Source of the DNA: CAWCDJ01 sp963836015
GTDB taxonomy: Bacteria > Acidobacteriota > Terriglobia > Bryobacterales > Bryobacteraceae
NCBI GenBank assembly: GCA_963836015.1
Contig: CAWIIF010000015.1
Span: 1,922,001 to 1,986,000, forward strand
Direction: 5' to 3'
Length of the DNA stretch: 64,000 bases
Of the stretch, positions 8,563 to 17,375 are shown one piece after another (position 1 is the stretch's first letter; the number at the start of each line of letters is the position of its first letter). The position numbers were made by a program, and so were the translations under genes. The notes beneath the pieces are model-generated. The model had not been told where the DNA came from. It saw nothing but the letters and a program-made list of their open reading frames with translations, and searched no databases.

Positions 8563-11115
8563 TTACCGCGGGACGATGCGGATGGCGCCCAGCAGGCCGT
8601 AGGGCAGCGGCACGACCGCGGCCATATCCTGGGCCTGGAAGCGCTCGCCGTATTTCGCGTTGAGCGCCTTATAGTCGGGGAGAGGTCCTTTGGCCATCTC
8701 ATTGATGGCGGTGTCCGCCACTTCGACCTTGATGGTGTTGGCGCCGGGGACCAATAGCGCCCCGATGTTTACCTCGTAAGGGGCGCACCAGACCGAGCCG
8801 GCGCGCTTGCCGTTTACGTACACGACGGCGGCCTCGCGCACAGGGCCTTCGAACATGGCGCGCATCCCGGCGCCGGCGCGGCGGCCCTCCACCTTCACGG
8901 GAGTCCCTTCGCCGAAATTCAGGTAGACCTGGCGGCCTTTGAGGTCCGGGACGTCCACGGTCTTCTCGTAAGTGAGAATGCCGGAGAAGTACTTGTCGGT
9001 TCCGGCGGGCGACACTTTCCAGCCGGTGGTGATGTCGATGGGGGCGGCGGGCGCGGGTGCCGGCGCGGCCGCGGGGCGATCCTTCGAGAAGACCACCACG
9101 CGCGATTCGTAGGGCGCCAGGTCGAGGTCGAGGGTGCCGCCGCCGGCCTTCACGGCGCTGCCGGTGAACGGATCCCAAAAGGCCGAGTCGAGGCCTTTGA
9201 TGCGGAATGCGGCCTGCGTGCGCACGGGATGGTTGCTGGTATTGGCGAGGAAATAGATGTCGGCGTAGTCGAGCTTACGGTGGATGAAGCCGATCTCGGG
9301 TTTGGCGGACAGGTCGGCGGGGAGGGCCGCGTGCATCGCTTCGCCCAGCTTCGATTCGTCGGTGATCACGCGGAGGCCCTTCGCCAGCGCCTGAATTTTC
9401 GGAGTGTCGGCGGCGGCCTCCATCAGGCCGGGGGCCAGGGAAGGCGCGCGGCGCGTGGCGATCACGGTGCCGCCTTTTTTCGCCCACTCGGCGATCTTTT
9501 GCATGGTGGCGAGCGGGATGCGCTCCACGTTGGGCAGGATCAGGATTCGCTGGGGAATGCCGACCTTGGCGATCGCGCCGTCGTCGATGAAATCGAAATT
9601 GTAACCGGCGTCGAGGATGGCCGGGATCACGTCGGGGCCGATCAAGCGGTCGATCGCCTGGTTGACGGAATCGCGGCCGAGTGTGAATCCGGCGAACGCA
9701 TCGGCGGTGGGCAGGTAGAGCGCTACGTCGTTATCCGGCTTGCCTTGCCGCAGCAGGAAACTCACGCGCTGCATGTAAGCGGCGACATCCGGCATTACCA
9801 GCCACCACGGGTTGTGATTGTTGAGCACCGCGGCGGCGTAGAAGCGCCAGCCGGGCTCGCCGGCTTCGGGCGGCGAGTAGGGCCAGCCATGGCCGACCAG
9901 CTGGTTGATGCCCTGCAGGAAGTGGATATCGGCCTCGGCCTTCATGTCGAGCGGGGTGGCGCGGAAGACCGGGGAGTGCAGCCAGGTCCAGGTTTCCGAG
10001 GAGGTGACGGGGCGGCCGTAGAGGTGATTGGTGGAGGCGGCCCAGCGGGATGTAGAGAAGCGCCGCCACTGGGTGCCCTCGCCTTCCGCCCAATCCACCA
10101 GCGCGCCGCTCGAAAGGGTGACGGGCGGAATGCCGTAGGTCTGCGAGCGGAACTTCGTGCCGTGCTGGTGGGCCCATGCGGTGAGCGGCTTCAGGTAATT
10201 CTCTTCGCACAGCTCGCTCAGGGTGAGGCCCCAATCGTGGCGGATGGCCCGGGTCTTGTCGCCGATATCGCCGGCCAGGGCGGGGAGGTAGGGAGTCAGG
10301 TCGTACCCGCGGAGTTTCCGGAACTGCTCGAGGAAGCCGGGCGTCCAGTCGGCGTTGTAGACCTCCAGGCTGTCGCTGAATATGGTCTCGGGGACGTTCT
10401 TACCCACGGCGGCCAGCAGCTTGTCGCCGACCTGGGTGAGATGTGTGTCGACGGCGGCGCGGCTGTAGTGATCGAGCACCCAGCCTTCGGCGCCAACGGC
10501 GGGGCGCTTCACGGTCTGGTGTGTGCGGCTGGAGATGAAGAACAGCACGCGGCCTTCTGAGCCGGCCGGCAGGCGGACGGTCGAGCCGTCTACTTCCAGT
10601 TGCTTGTTATCGAGGAAGGCGGCCATGAATTGCTCGCCCTCATTGAGCTTGGGGAGGGGCAACGATGAAGCGCCGGCGGGGATGGCGACGTGTTCGATTC
10701 GCAGTCGGGCGGAGGCCTCGGTGACCGGGATGTGCGGGCCGCCGAAGGGCCAGCCGCTGCCGAGAGTGAGTTGAAATCGCAGGCCGATCTCTTTCGCTTT
10801 TTGCGCGGTGAATTTCAGGTCGTCCAGGAATTCGCCGGAGAGGTACGGGAAATTGTGGTCCAGTTCCAGCGGGTAGGTCGGCTGGACTTCGAAGCCGCCG
10901 ATGCCGCCCTGCTTCATGGCGCGCATCTCGCGCTCGAGCTCGGGTTTCACGACGGCGGGCCCGAACCACCACCACCGGACCATGATACGGGCGTCGTCGG
11001 GCGGGCGCTCGAAGGCTTGGCGGAGCGCGGCTATGTTGGCCGGCGCAGCAGCCGGCAGCAGGCATCCCGCTCCGAGAAGGACCAGGACGGTGCAGCACCA
11101 GGTTCGAAGACGCAT
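8563..11115 (-). CDS. GH106-type alpha-L-rhamnosidase, secreted
   Basis: About 850 residues with a signal peptide (MRLRTWCCTVLVLLGAGCLL). The N-terminal catalytic domain carries the GH106 opening VRWWWFGPAV, then MKQGGIGGFEVQPTYPLELD and TLGSGWPFGGPH. The C-terminal part is a GH2-like sugar-binding jelly roll (TYEKTVDVPDLKGRQVYLNF, then VYVNGKRAGSVW). GH106 enzymes release terminal L-rhamnose from plant glycosides and pectins (family knowledge). The divergent neighbour is an L-rhamnose mutarotase, which supports the specificity. Start ATG 11115 has GGGG just upstream; ATG 11124 is an alternative. Confidence 0.88.
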   Translation of the reverse strand: MRLRTWCCTVLVLLGAGCLLPAAAPANIAALRQAFERPPDDARIMVRWWWFGPAVVKPELEREMRAMKQGGIGGFEVQPTYPLELDHNFPYLSGEFLDDLKFTAQKAKEIGLRFQLTLGSGWPFGGPHIPVTEASARLRIEHVAIPAGASSLPLPKLNEGEQFMAAFLDNKQLEVDGSTVRLPAGSEGRVLFFISSRTHQTVKRPAVGAEGWVLDHYSRAAVDTHLTQVGDKLLAAVGKNVPETIFSDSLEVYNADWTPGFLEQFRKLRGYDLTPYLPALAGDIGDKTRAIRHDWGLTLSELCEENYLKPLTAWAHQHGTKFRSQTYGIPPVTLSSGALVDWAEGEGTQWRRFSTSRWAASTNHLYGRPVTSSETWTWLHSPVFRATPLDMKAEADIHFLQGINQLVGHGWPYSPPEAGEPGWRFYAAAVLNNHNPWWLVMPDVAAYMQRVSFLLRQGKPDNDVALYLPTADAFAGFTLGRDSVNQAIDRLIGPDVIPAILDAGYNFDFIDDGAIAKVGIPQRILILPNVERIPLATMQKIAEWAKKGGTVIATRRAPSLAPGLMEAAADTPKIQALAKGLRVITDESKLGEAMHAALPADLSAKPEIGFIHRKLDYADIYFLANTSNHPVRTQAAFRIKGLDSAFWDPFTGSAVKAGGGTLDLDLAPYESRVVVFSKDRPAAAPAPAPAAPIDITTGWKVSPAGTDKYFSGILTYEKTVDVPDLKGRQVYLNFGEGTPVKVEGRRAGAGMRAMFEGPVREAAVVYVNGKRAGSVWCAPYEVNIGALLVPGANTIKVEVADTAINEMAKGPLPDYKALNAKYGERFQAQDMAAVVPLPYGLLGAIRIVPR

Positions 11116-11200
11116 CGGCCCCATGATATTCGATTGCGGCGCGGCGCGAAACGGCGCGAAACGGTTGACTCCGGCGGCGATTTCGGGTGAACCTGATCGC

Positions 11201-11518
11201 ATGCCTCGTTACGCATTCAAACTACGCATCAAGGCCGGCGCCATCGAGGAGTACGAGCGGGAGCACCAGCGGGTATGGCCGGAACTGCTGGCGAAATTGA
11301 AAGAGGTCGGAATCTCCGATTACTCGATTTTCCGCCGCGGGCAGGACCTGGTGTTGACGCTGCGGGTCGATGACTTCGACAAAGCGTGGGACGAGCTGGA
11401 CCGGGATCCGGTCAATCAACGCTGGCAGCAATTCATGGGGCGGCTGTTCGAGCCGGTGCCCGATAAAGAAGCGGGCGAACGCTTCGCGATGATGAAGGAA
11501 GTGTTCCGGCTGGATTGA
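11201..11518 (+). CDS. rhaM: L-rhamnose mutarotase
   Basis: A 105-residue protein of the usual length for this family. It begins MPRYAFKLRIKAGAIEEYER and keeps the conserved HQRVWPELLAKLKEVGISDY stretch, with the His and Tyr expected to take part in anomer conversion, and the DPVNQRWQQFM segment near the end. It interconverts alpha and beta L-rhamnopyranose in the cytoplasm. It diverges from the GH106 rhamnosidase gene with only 85 bases between starts, so a shared regulatory region and joint use of released rhamnose are likely. No other rhamnose catabolic gene is in the window. Confidence 0.93.
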   Translation: MPRYAFKLRIKAGAIEEYEREHQRVWPELLAKLKEVGISDYSIFRRGQDLVLTLRVDDFDKAWDELDRDPVNQRWQQFMGRLFEPVPDKEAGERFAMMKEVFRLD

Positions 11519-11573
11519 TATATACTGATCCCGATCGGACCGCCAGAGCGTTTCGAGTGCTTCGAGGGGAGCA

Positions 11574-12419
11574 ATGAGGGTTCACTGCAAGAGAGTTTTG
11601 CTGTCACTGGTGATCGCGGTTTTGCCGGCCATGGCGCAGGCGCCCGCGGCTGGCGGACGCGGAGGGCGGCGGCCTTCGGCATACCCCGAGCATCCTCCGG
11701 CAGACCCGGCCGTTGTGGCGCGCGGCAAGGCCATCTTCGGCGTGAACTGCGCGTTCTGCCACGGGTCCGACGCGCGGGGCGGGGAAGGCGGGCCGAACCT
11801 GCTGCGCTCAGAGTTGGTGCTCAACGATAAGTCGGGCGAGCTGATTACGCCGGTGGTCGAGAACGGGCGGCCGGATCGCGGCATGCCGAAGATCGACCTG
11901 AACACGGCGCAGATACAGGACGTCGCGGCCTACATACACAGCTTCCGCGTGGGCGGCTACGATGTCTCGCGGATGACGCCGCCCAGCATTCTGGTGGGCG
12001 ACGCGAAAGCCGGCGAGGCGTACTTCCAGTCGAAGTGCGCGGCGTGCCACTCGGTGACCGGGGACTTGAAGGGCCTGGCCGCGAAAATCGAAGATCCCAA
12101 GACGCTGCAGAACACATGGCTGATGCCGGGAGGCGGACGCGGCGGGTTCGGCGGCGGGCGCGGGCCGCAGGTCAACGTGCCGCCCACTACCGTGACCGTG
12201 ACGACGGCATCCGGCCAGCGGACCGCCGGGAGGCTGCTGCGCATCGACGATTTCTACGTGAGCCTGATGGACGGCTCGGGCGCCGAGCGCACGTTCCGGC
12301 TCGGCGGAGGGACGACCGCGGAGATCCACGATCCGGTGGAACCGCACAAGGAGCTACTCCCGAAGTACAGCGACAAAGACATCCACGATGTAACCGCCTA
12401 CCTGGTGACGCTGAAATGA
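11574..12419 (+). CDS. dihaem cytochrome c partner of the PQQ dehydrogenase
   Basis: A 281-residue exported protein. The start has GAGGGG six bases upstream, and the signal peptide is VLLSLVIAVLPAMAQ. Two haem sites are seen: CAFCH at 59-63 and CAACH at 155-159. The first lies in a typical mono-haem domain (GKAIFGVNCAFCHGSDARGG). A Gly/Arg-rich linker (about 183-200) leads to a beta segment ending in YSDKDIHDVTAYLVTLK. The stop overlaps the start of the PQQ dehydrogenase (ATGA), so it probably acts as its electron acceptor in the periplasm, replacing the cytochrome domain that is fused in quinohaemoproteins. Confidence 0.88.
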   Translation: MRVHCKRVLLSLVIAVLPAMAQAPAAGGRGGRRPSAYPEHPPADPAVVARGKAIFGVNCAFCHGSDARGGEGGPNLLRSELVLNDKSGELITPVVENGRPDRGMPKIDLNTAQIQDVAAYIHSFRVGGYDVSRMTPPSILVGDAKAGEAYFQSKCAACHSVTGDLKGLAAKIEDPKTLQNTWLMPGGGRGGFGGGRGPQVNVPPTTVTVTTASGQRTAGRLLRIDDFYVSLMDGSGAERTFRLGGGTTAEIHDPVEPHKELLPKYSDKDIHDVTAYLVTLK

Positions 12420-14113
12420 GACCGATTCAAACGCTGCTGCTCGCGACCTCGCTTTGCCTGCTGCCCGCGACCGGTGCGGCGCAGATGCTCGACCCCTCGC
12501 TTCTGATGCAGCCGCTGGGCGATTCCTGGCCCACTTACAACGGCGATTACTCGGGCAAGCGGTACAGCTCGCTGACCCAGATCAACCAATCGAACGTCAA
12601 GAACCTGACGCTGGCTTGGGCGAGTCGGCTCACGGCCGGGGCGGGAAACCAGGGTGGTGGACGTGGAGGACGGTTCGGCGGAGGCGGGGCGCCCACCATC
12701 ACCGGCGGTGAAGGCACGGGCGACGTGACCACCACCGGCTTCGGCGGAGGAACCAGCGTCAAGGCGTCGATCCTGGAAGTGAACGGGATCCTGTACGCGT
12801 CGACACCCGATAACGCGTGGGCGGTGGACGCGCGTGAGGGACGCGAGCTGTGGCATTACTTCTGGAAGACGCGCGGCGGGACGCACATCGGCAACCGCGG
12901 CCTGGGCATGTGGGGCGACTGGCTCTACATGGAGACGCCCGACGATTACCTGGTCTGCCTGGACGCCAGGACCGGGAAGGAAAAGTGGCACGTCGAGATC
13001 GCCGACTTCAACCAGCAGTACTTCTCCACCATGGCGCCGATCGTGGTGGGCAACCACATCCTGGTAGGGACGGGTGACGACCTGGATGCTCCTGGGTTCC
13101 TGCAGGCGCGCGATCCGGAGACCGGAGCGCTGCAATGGAAGTGGTACACGGTGCCGATGCAGAAGGGCGACCCCGGCGCGGATACCTGGGGCAGCATCGA
13201 TAGCGCGCGGCACGGCGGCGGCAACGTGTGGATTCCGGGAGCGTACGATCCGGAGACGCACCTGTATATCTTCGGCACGGGCAACCCTTCGCCGGCCTAC
13301 ACCAACCCGCCGGGACGCAAGGGCGATAATCTGTACACCTGCTCGATCGTGGCGCTGAACGTGGACACGGGCAAGATGCAGTGGCATTTCCAGACCTCGC
13401 CGCACGACACGCATGATTGGGATTCCACCGAGACCCCCATCCTGGTGGATGCCGAGTTCAACGGCAAGCCGCGCAAGCTGGTGCTGCACGCGAGCCGCAA
13501 CGGCTATTACTTCACGCTCGACCGTCTGACCGGAGAGCACCTGGTAACGAGCAAGTATTCCGACGCCGTCAACTGGGCGAAGGGGATCAACGCCAAAGGC
13601 CAGCCCGAGCGCGATCCGGAGAAGGACTCCACCGTGCCGGGGTCGCTGGTCTCGCCGAACAACGGCGGCGCGACCAATTGGCCGCCTCCGGCGTATAGTC
13701 CAGATACGGGCCTGTTCTATGTTCCCTCGAACGACGCCTATGCGATGTACTACCTCACGGAGACGGATCCGCGCGGTGCCATGGGGTTGGGCGGCAAGGA
13801 AGAGGACGGCCTGGTCTCGCTCGGCAGCTACCTGACGGCGATCGATTACAAGACCGGAAAAATTGCGTGGCGGCACCGGTATCCGGGGACGAGCGGCAAC
13901 CTGGCGGCCGGCCTTTTGACCACCGCCGGCAAGCTGCTGTTCGCGGGCGATATTGCCGGCAACCTGATCGCCTACGATCCGGCCGATGGAAAGATCCTCT
14001 GGCACAGCCACCTGGGGCAGGTGACCAACGCCCCGGAGACGTACATGCTGGACGGCCACCAGTACCTGCTGTCAGCCGCAGGCGACACGCTGTACGCGTT
14101 CACGCTGTACTGA
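12416..14113 (+). CDS. PQQ-dependent dehydrogenase (quinoprotein alcohol dehydrogenase type)
   Basis: A 565-residue secreted eight-bladed propeller enzyme. The signal peptide TLLLATSLCLLPATGAAQ precedes SWPTYNGDYSGKRYSSLTQI, the usual start of the family. Tryptophan-docking repeats follow (AWAVDAREGRELWHYFW, GKMQWHFQTSPHDTHDWD, KIAWRHRYPGTSGNLAAG). It lacks a C-terminal cytochrome domain; a cytochrome is encoded immediately upstream with a 4-base overlap. The substrate cannot be told from sequence. A long Gly-rich insert (about residues 79-110) is an oddity. It meets the decayed ABC gene tail to tail with an overlap of about 40 bases. Confidence 0.9.
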   Translation: MRPIQTLLLATSLCLLPATGAAQMLDPSLLMQPLGDSWPTYNGDYSGKRYSSLTQINQSNVKNLTLAWASRLTAGAGNQGGGRGGRFGGGGAPTITGGEGTGDVTTTGFGGGTSVKASILEVNGILYASTPDNAWAVDAREGRELWHYFWKTRGGTHIGNRGLGMWGDWLYMETPDDYLVCLDARTGKEKWHVEIADFNQQYFSTMAPIVVGNHILVGTGDDLDAPGFLQARDPETGALQWKWYTVPMQKGDPGADTWGSIDSARHGGGNVWIPGAYDPETHLYIFGTGNPSPAYTNPPGRKGDNLYTCSIVALNVDTGKMQWHFQTSPHDTHDWDSTETPILVDAEFNGKPRKLVLHASRNGYYFTLDRLTGEHLVTSKYSDAVNWAKGINAKGQPERDPEKDSTVPGSLVSPNNGGATNWPPPAYSPDTGLFYVPSNDAYAMYYLTETDPRGAMGLGGKEEDGLVSLGSYLTAIDYKTGKIAWRHRYPGTSGNLAAGLLTTAGKLLFAGDIAGNLIAYDPADGKILWHSHLGQVTNAPETYMLDGHQYLLSAAGDTLYAFTLY

Positions 14114-14679
14114 GCGATCGGGCGGGTCGCGGAACTGCATCGAGTAGAGGCGCGCGTAGAGGCTGTCGAGCTCCATGAGTTCCCGGTGCGTGCCCAGTTC
14201 GACGATGCGGCCGGCGTCCAATACGGCGATGCGGTGCGCCACCTTGATGGTGCTCAGGCGGTGCGCGATGATCACGGTGGTGCGGCCCTCCATCAGGCGG
14301 TTCAGGGCTTCCTGAACGAGCGCCTCCGAATCGTTGTCGAGGGAGCTGGTGGCCTCGTCCAGCAGCAGGATGCGGGGATCTTTCAGGAGGGCACGGGCGA
14401 CGGCGATCCGCTGGCGCTGTCCTCCGCTCAGCCTGGCGCCGCGCTCGCCGACGACGGTCTCATACTGCCGAGGAAACTCCATGTCACCATCGGGAAGGCC
14501 AGTCCGAGCCCGGTGGAGATCAGTAGCGCGAGCGTCGCCAGCGCCATCCGACCGCGATACGGTTTCAGATATTCGAACTGGCGCCTCCAGCGGAGTGCCC
14601 GGATCGAAACCGGGGTGGCGTTGCTGTCCGGAACAGTGAGCCGCGTGCGGCGGTGTCCGTGGGAGCGGTCCGGCATCAT
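14072..14679 (-). pseudogene. MsbA-type ABC exporter gene with large internal deletion and frameshift
   Basis: Two pieces of one ABC exporter lie side by side in different frames. The N-terminal piece starts near 14679 and reads FEYLKPYRGRMALATLALLI, the first membrane helix. About 60 codons on, near 14480-14490, it meets the C-terminal piece, which reads FPRQYETVVGERGARLSGGQ and then LLLDEATSSLD and the switch histidine in IIAHRLSTI. The Walker A motif and nearly all membrane helices are missing, so roughly 1.2 kb was lost (an estimate from usual family length). The product cannot transport. It lies directly downstream of the truncated kinase gene and was probably in one operon with it. Confidence 0.88.
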
Positions 14680-14714
14680 AGGCCGTCAGGATAGCCGGAC
14701 TGCATAAACGCAGT

Positions 14715-15127
14715 TTAAACGGGCAGGTCCACGACGAACGACGTGCCGGAGGCGGGCTGGCTGCGCACGGCGATGGTTCCGCGGTGCATGTCGACCACCT
14801 TCTTCGCGATCGAGAGTCCCAGGCCGCTGCCTTCCTCCGAGCGGCGCCGCGACGGGTCGGCTTTGTAGAAGCGCTCGAAGATGTGCGGCAGATCCTCAGC
14901 GGCAATGCCGATGCCGGTATCGGCGATAGTGACCTCCAGGCGATCCGCGCGCCGTTCGAGGGCGATCTGCACGGTGCCGCCCCGCGGCGTGAACTTGATG
15001 CTGTTGTGGAGCAGGTTGATCCAGACCTGGCTCAACAGGTCTTCGTCGGCAGTGACGGAGGCTTCATCGAGGGCGACATCCATCTCGATATAAACGGCGG
15101 AGCAATAATGGACCGCGAAGCGCCGCG
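14715..15127 (-). pseudogene. sensor histidine kinase, C-terminal ATPase domain only
   Basis: The frame encodes a HATPase domain with N box (LLHNSIKFT), G1 (DTGIGI), F box (FERFYKADPSRR) and G2 (GSGLGLSI) and ends FVVDLPV. Everything upstream, including the sensor and the phospho-acceptor His domain, is gone, because the left end of the IS21-family element begins near 15128. No matching kinase N-terminus was found to the right of the IS (26800-27040). The locus was therefore either rearranged after insertion or the other half has been lost. Confidence 0.85.
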
Positions 15128-15227
15128 TGAGTGGCGGTTCGTGGCGGTCCAAAAGTAGACCACCACACTTCAAGTTCCAGAACATTACAGGACAGTTGTG
15201 TTTGTGGGACACCAGGAGGTGTACAAG

Positions 15228-16718
15228 GTGGAAGTGTATGCACGCGTAAGGCGAGCCGTGCAGGTGGACGGCATGAGCATCCGGCAGGCGGCCCGGGAGT
15301 TCGGCCTGGCGCGAAAGACCATCCGGAAGATGCTGCAGTTTTCGCTGCCGCCGGGCTACGAACGGAAGAAGCCGGTTCGGCGGCCGAAGCTGGGCCCCTG
15401 GCTGGGGATCATCGATCAGATCCTGTTGGACGATCAGACGCAGCCGAAGAAACAGCGGCATACCGCCAAACGGATCTGGGACCGCTTGAAGGCCGAGCAC
15501 GGCTTCGGTGGCGGGTACACGGTGGTGAAGGACTACGTGCGTCAGGCGCGCTTGAGGCACAAGGAAGTGTTCGTACCCCTGGCGCATCCGCCGGGAGATG
15601 CGCAAGCCGATTTCGGTGAAGCGTTGGTGGCGATAGGCGGCGAGGAACAGAAGGGACATTTTCTCTGTATCGACCTGCCCCACTCCGACGACAGCTTCGT
15701 GATGATGTTCCCGGCCGAAAATACCGAGGCCTTTCTGGAAGGACACAATCAGGCTTTTGCCTATTTCCAAGGTGTGCCCCGAACCATTCTCTACGACAAC
15801 ACCAGGATCGCAGTGAAGGAGATCACCGGCGACGGCGAGCGGAAGCCCACCGAGGCATTCAGCGGGTTGCAATCGCATTACCTGTTTGCGACCAAGTTCG
15901 GACGCCCTGGGAAGGGAAACGACAAGGGGAACGTGGAAGGTTTGGTGGGCTATGCGCGGCGCAACTTCATGGTGCCGGTGCCGCGGGCGGCCAACTGGGA
16001 AGAGCTGAACGCGCAACTGCTCAAGCAATGCCGGGGGCGGCGCGAGCAGAAGGTGTGGGGTCACTCGGAAACGATTGCCGAGCGTTTCGAGCGCGATCAG
16101 GAGAAGCTACTGTCGCTGCCGCCGGCGCCCTGCGAAGCCTGTGAGAAACGCACCGCACGCGCCAGTTCGCAAGCGCTGGTGCGGTACGAAACCAACGACT
16201 ACTCGGTGCCGGTGGAGTACGGGCATCGCCAGGTGTTGGTGAAGGCCTTCGTGTGGGAGATGGTCATTGCCTGTGGCAGTGAGGTGATTGCGCGGCACGC
16301 CCGGAGTTACGGGCGAGAGGAAATGATCTTCAACCCGCTCCACCATCTGGCGCTGCTGGAGCAAAAGAGCAATGCGCTGGACCAGGCAGCGCCGTTGGAG
16401 GGCTGGCAGTTGCCGGAAGAGTTCGGCGAATTGCGACGCCAGATGGAAGCGCGGCTGGGCAAGCGTGGGCGGCGCGAGTATGTGCAGGTGCTCCGGTTGA
16501 TGGAGACATTCTCGCTGGCGGAAGTTGCCGCCGCAGTCCGGCAGGCCCTCCAACTGCGTGCCATCGCCTTCGATGCGGTGAAGCATTTGTTGCTATGCGC
16601 CATCGAGCAACGGCCGCCGAAGCTGGACCTGGAAAACTATCCGCATCTGCCGATTGCCGAGGTCGCGCTGACTCGGGCGGCCGACTACCAGGTGCTGCTA
16701 ATGGAGGGACCTCTGTGA
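15228..16718 (+). CDS. istA: IS21-family transposase IstA
   Basis: A 496-residue DDE transposase. The GTG at 15228 was chosen because AGGAGG lies 8 bases upstream and the protein then starts (M)EVYARVRRAVQVDG as IS21 family members do; an upstream GTG at 15198 has no clear site. An HTH (MSIRQAAREFGLARKTIRKM) binds the ends. The catalytic triad is visible as D in QADFGEA, D in LYDNTRIA and E in GNVEGLVGY. The stop overlaps the istB start (TGATG), typical of the family. The gene looks intact, but istB is broken. Confidence 0.95.
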   Translation: MEVYARVRRAVQVDGMSIRQAAREFGLARKTIRKMLQFSLPPGYERKKPVRRPKLGPWLGIIDQILLDDQTQPKKQRHTAKRIWDRLKAEHGFGGGYTVVKDYVRQARLRHKEVFVPLAHPPGDAQADFGEALVAIGGEEQKGHFLCIDLPHSDDSFVMMFPAENTEAFLEGHNQAFAYFQGVPRTILYDNTRIAVKEITGDGERKPTEAFSGLQSHYLFATKFGRPGKGNDKGNVEGLVGYARRNFMVPVPRAANWEELNAQLLKQCRGRREQKVWGHSETIAERFERDQEKLLSLPPAPCEACEKRTARASSQALVRYETNDYSVPVEYGHRQVLVKAFVWEMVIACGSEVIARHARSYGREEMIFNPLHHLALLEQKSNALDQAAPLEGWQLPEEFGELRRQMEARLGKRGRREYVQVLRLMETFSLAEVAAAVRQALQLRAIAFDAVKHLLLCAIEQRPPKLDLENYPHLPIAEVALTRAADYQVLLMEGPL

Positions 16719-17223
16719 TGGACACGCCCCAAGTGCTCTTGGAGCACTATCTGAAGCAACTGCGATTGCCGACCATGGTGCGAGAGTATCCGAAGCTGGC
16801 CGAACAATGCGCCAAGGAGGGAACCACCTTCGAGGTATTTCTGCTGCGGCTAGTGGAGCAGGAGATGGTGGACCGGGAGCGGCGCGCTACCGAGCGGCGG
16901 ATCAAAGCGGCGAAGTTTCCGGTGAGCAAGAGCCTGGAGACATACGACTTTCTCGCCCTCCCCTCGCTGAACAAAAAACTGGTGGTGGAACTGGCACGGT
17001 GTGAGTGGATCGGGCGACGGGAGAACGTGCTGGCTCTGGGCAACAGCGGGACGGGGAAGACCCACATCGGCTTGGCGTTGGGACTGGCAGCATGTCAGCG
17101 AGGATTTCGCGTGCGCTTCACCACCGCTGCGTCGCTGGTGCATGAGCTGATCGAGGCGCGGGATGAGAAGCGTCTGTTGCGGTATCAGAAGCATTTGGCC
17201 AGGCAGGAACTGCTGATCATCGA

Positions 17224-17306
17224 CTAATGTGAAGTTGTCAGAAATGTGGAGTTGACGCTTGGCAACGCGTCGAATCACGGATTCCCCGGTTTCCAACTCC
17301 ACATTT
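17224..17306. repeat. RIT1 left terminal inverted repeat
   Basis: It matches the reverse complement of 22561-22643 at 81 of 83 positions and begins CTAATGTGAAGTTGTCAG. Each end also contains its own inner inverted pair, AAATGTGGAGTTG (17242-17254) and CAACTCCACATTT (17294-17306), a likely recombinase core. Confidence 0.95.
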
Positions 17307-17312
17307 ATGGCG

Positions 17313-17375
17313 GTAGCATCGGAACGGCCGCTGTCCGGCGGCTAATCCCATTTTTCATTGAGGTGCCGATGCTAC
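17313..17375 (+). promoter_or_regulatory. inverted repeat pairing with the ritA1 start codon
   Basis: GTAGCATCGG at 17313-17322 is the exact reverse complement of CCGATGCTAC at 17366-17375, and the second arm contains the ATG of ritA1 (17369). A transcript entering from istB would carry both arms and could hide the start codon. The loop of 43 bases contains a further GC-rich pairing segment and the GAGG ribosome site. Confidence 0.55.

Noticed and set aside
15198..15230. Upstream GTG start for istA at 15198
   Set aside because: No ribosome site there. GTG 15228 has AGGAGG and gives the family's usual N-terminus.
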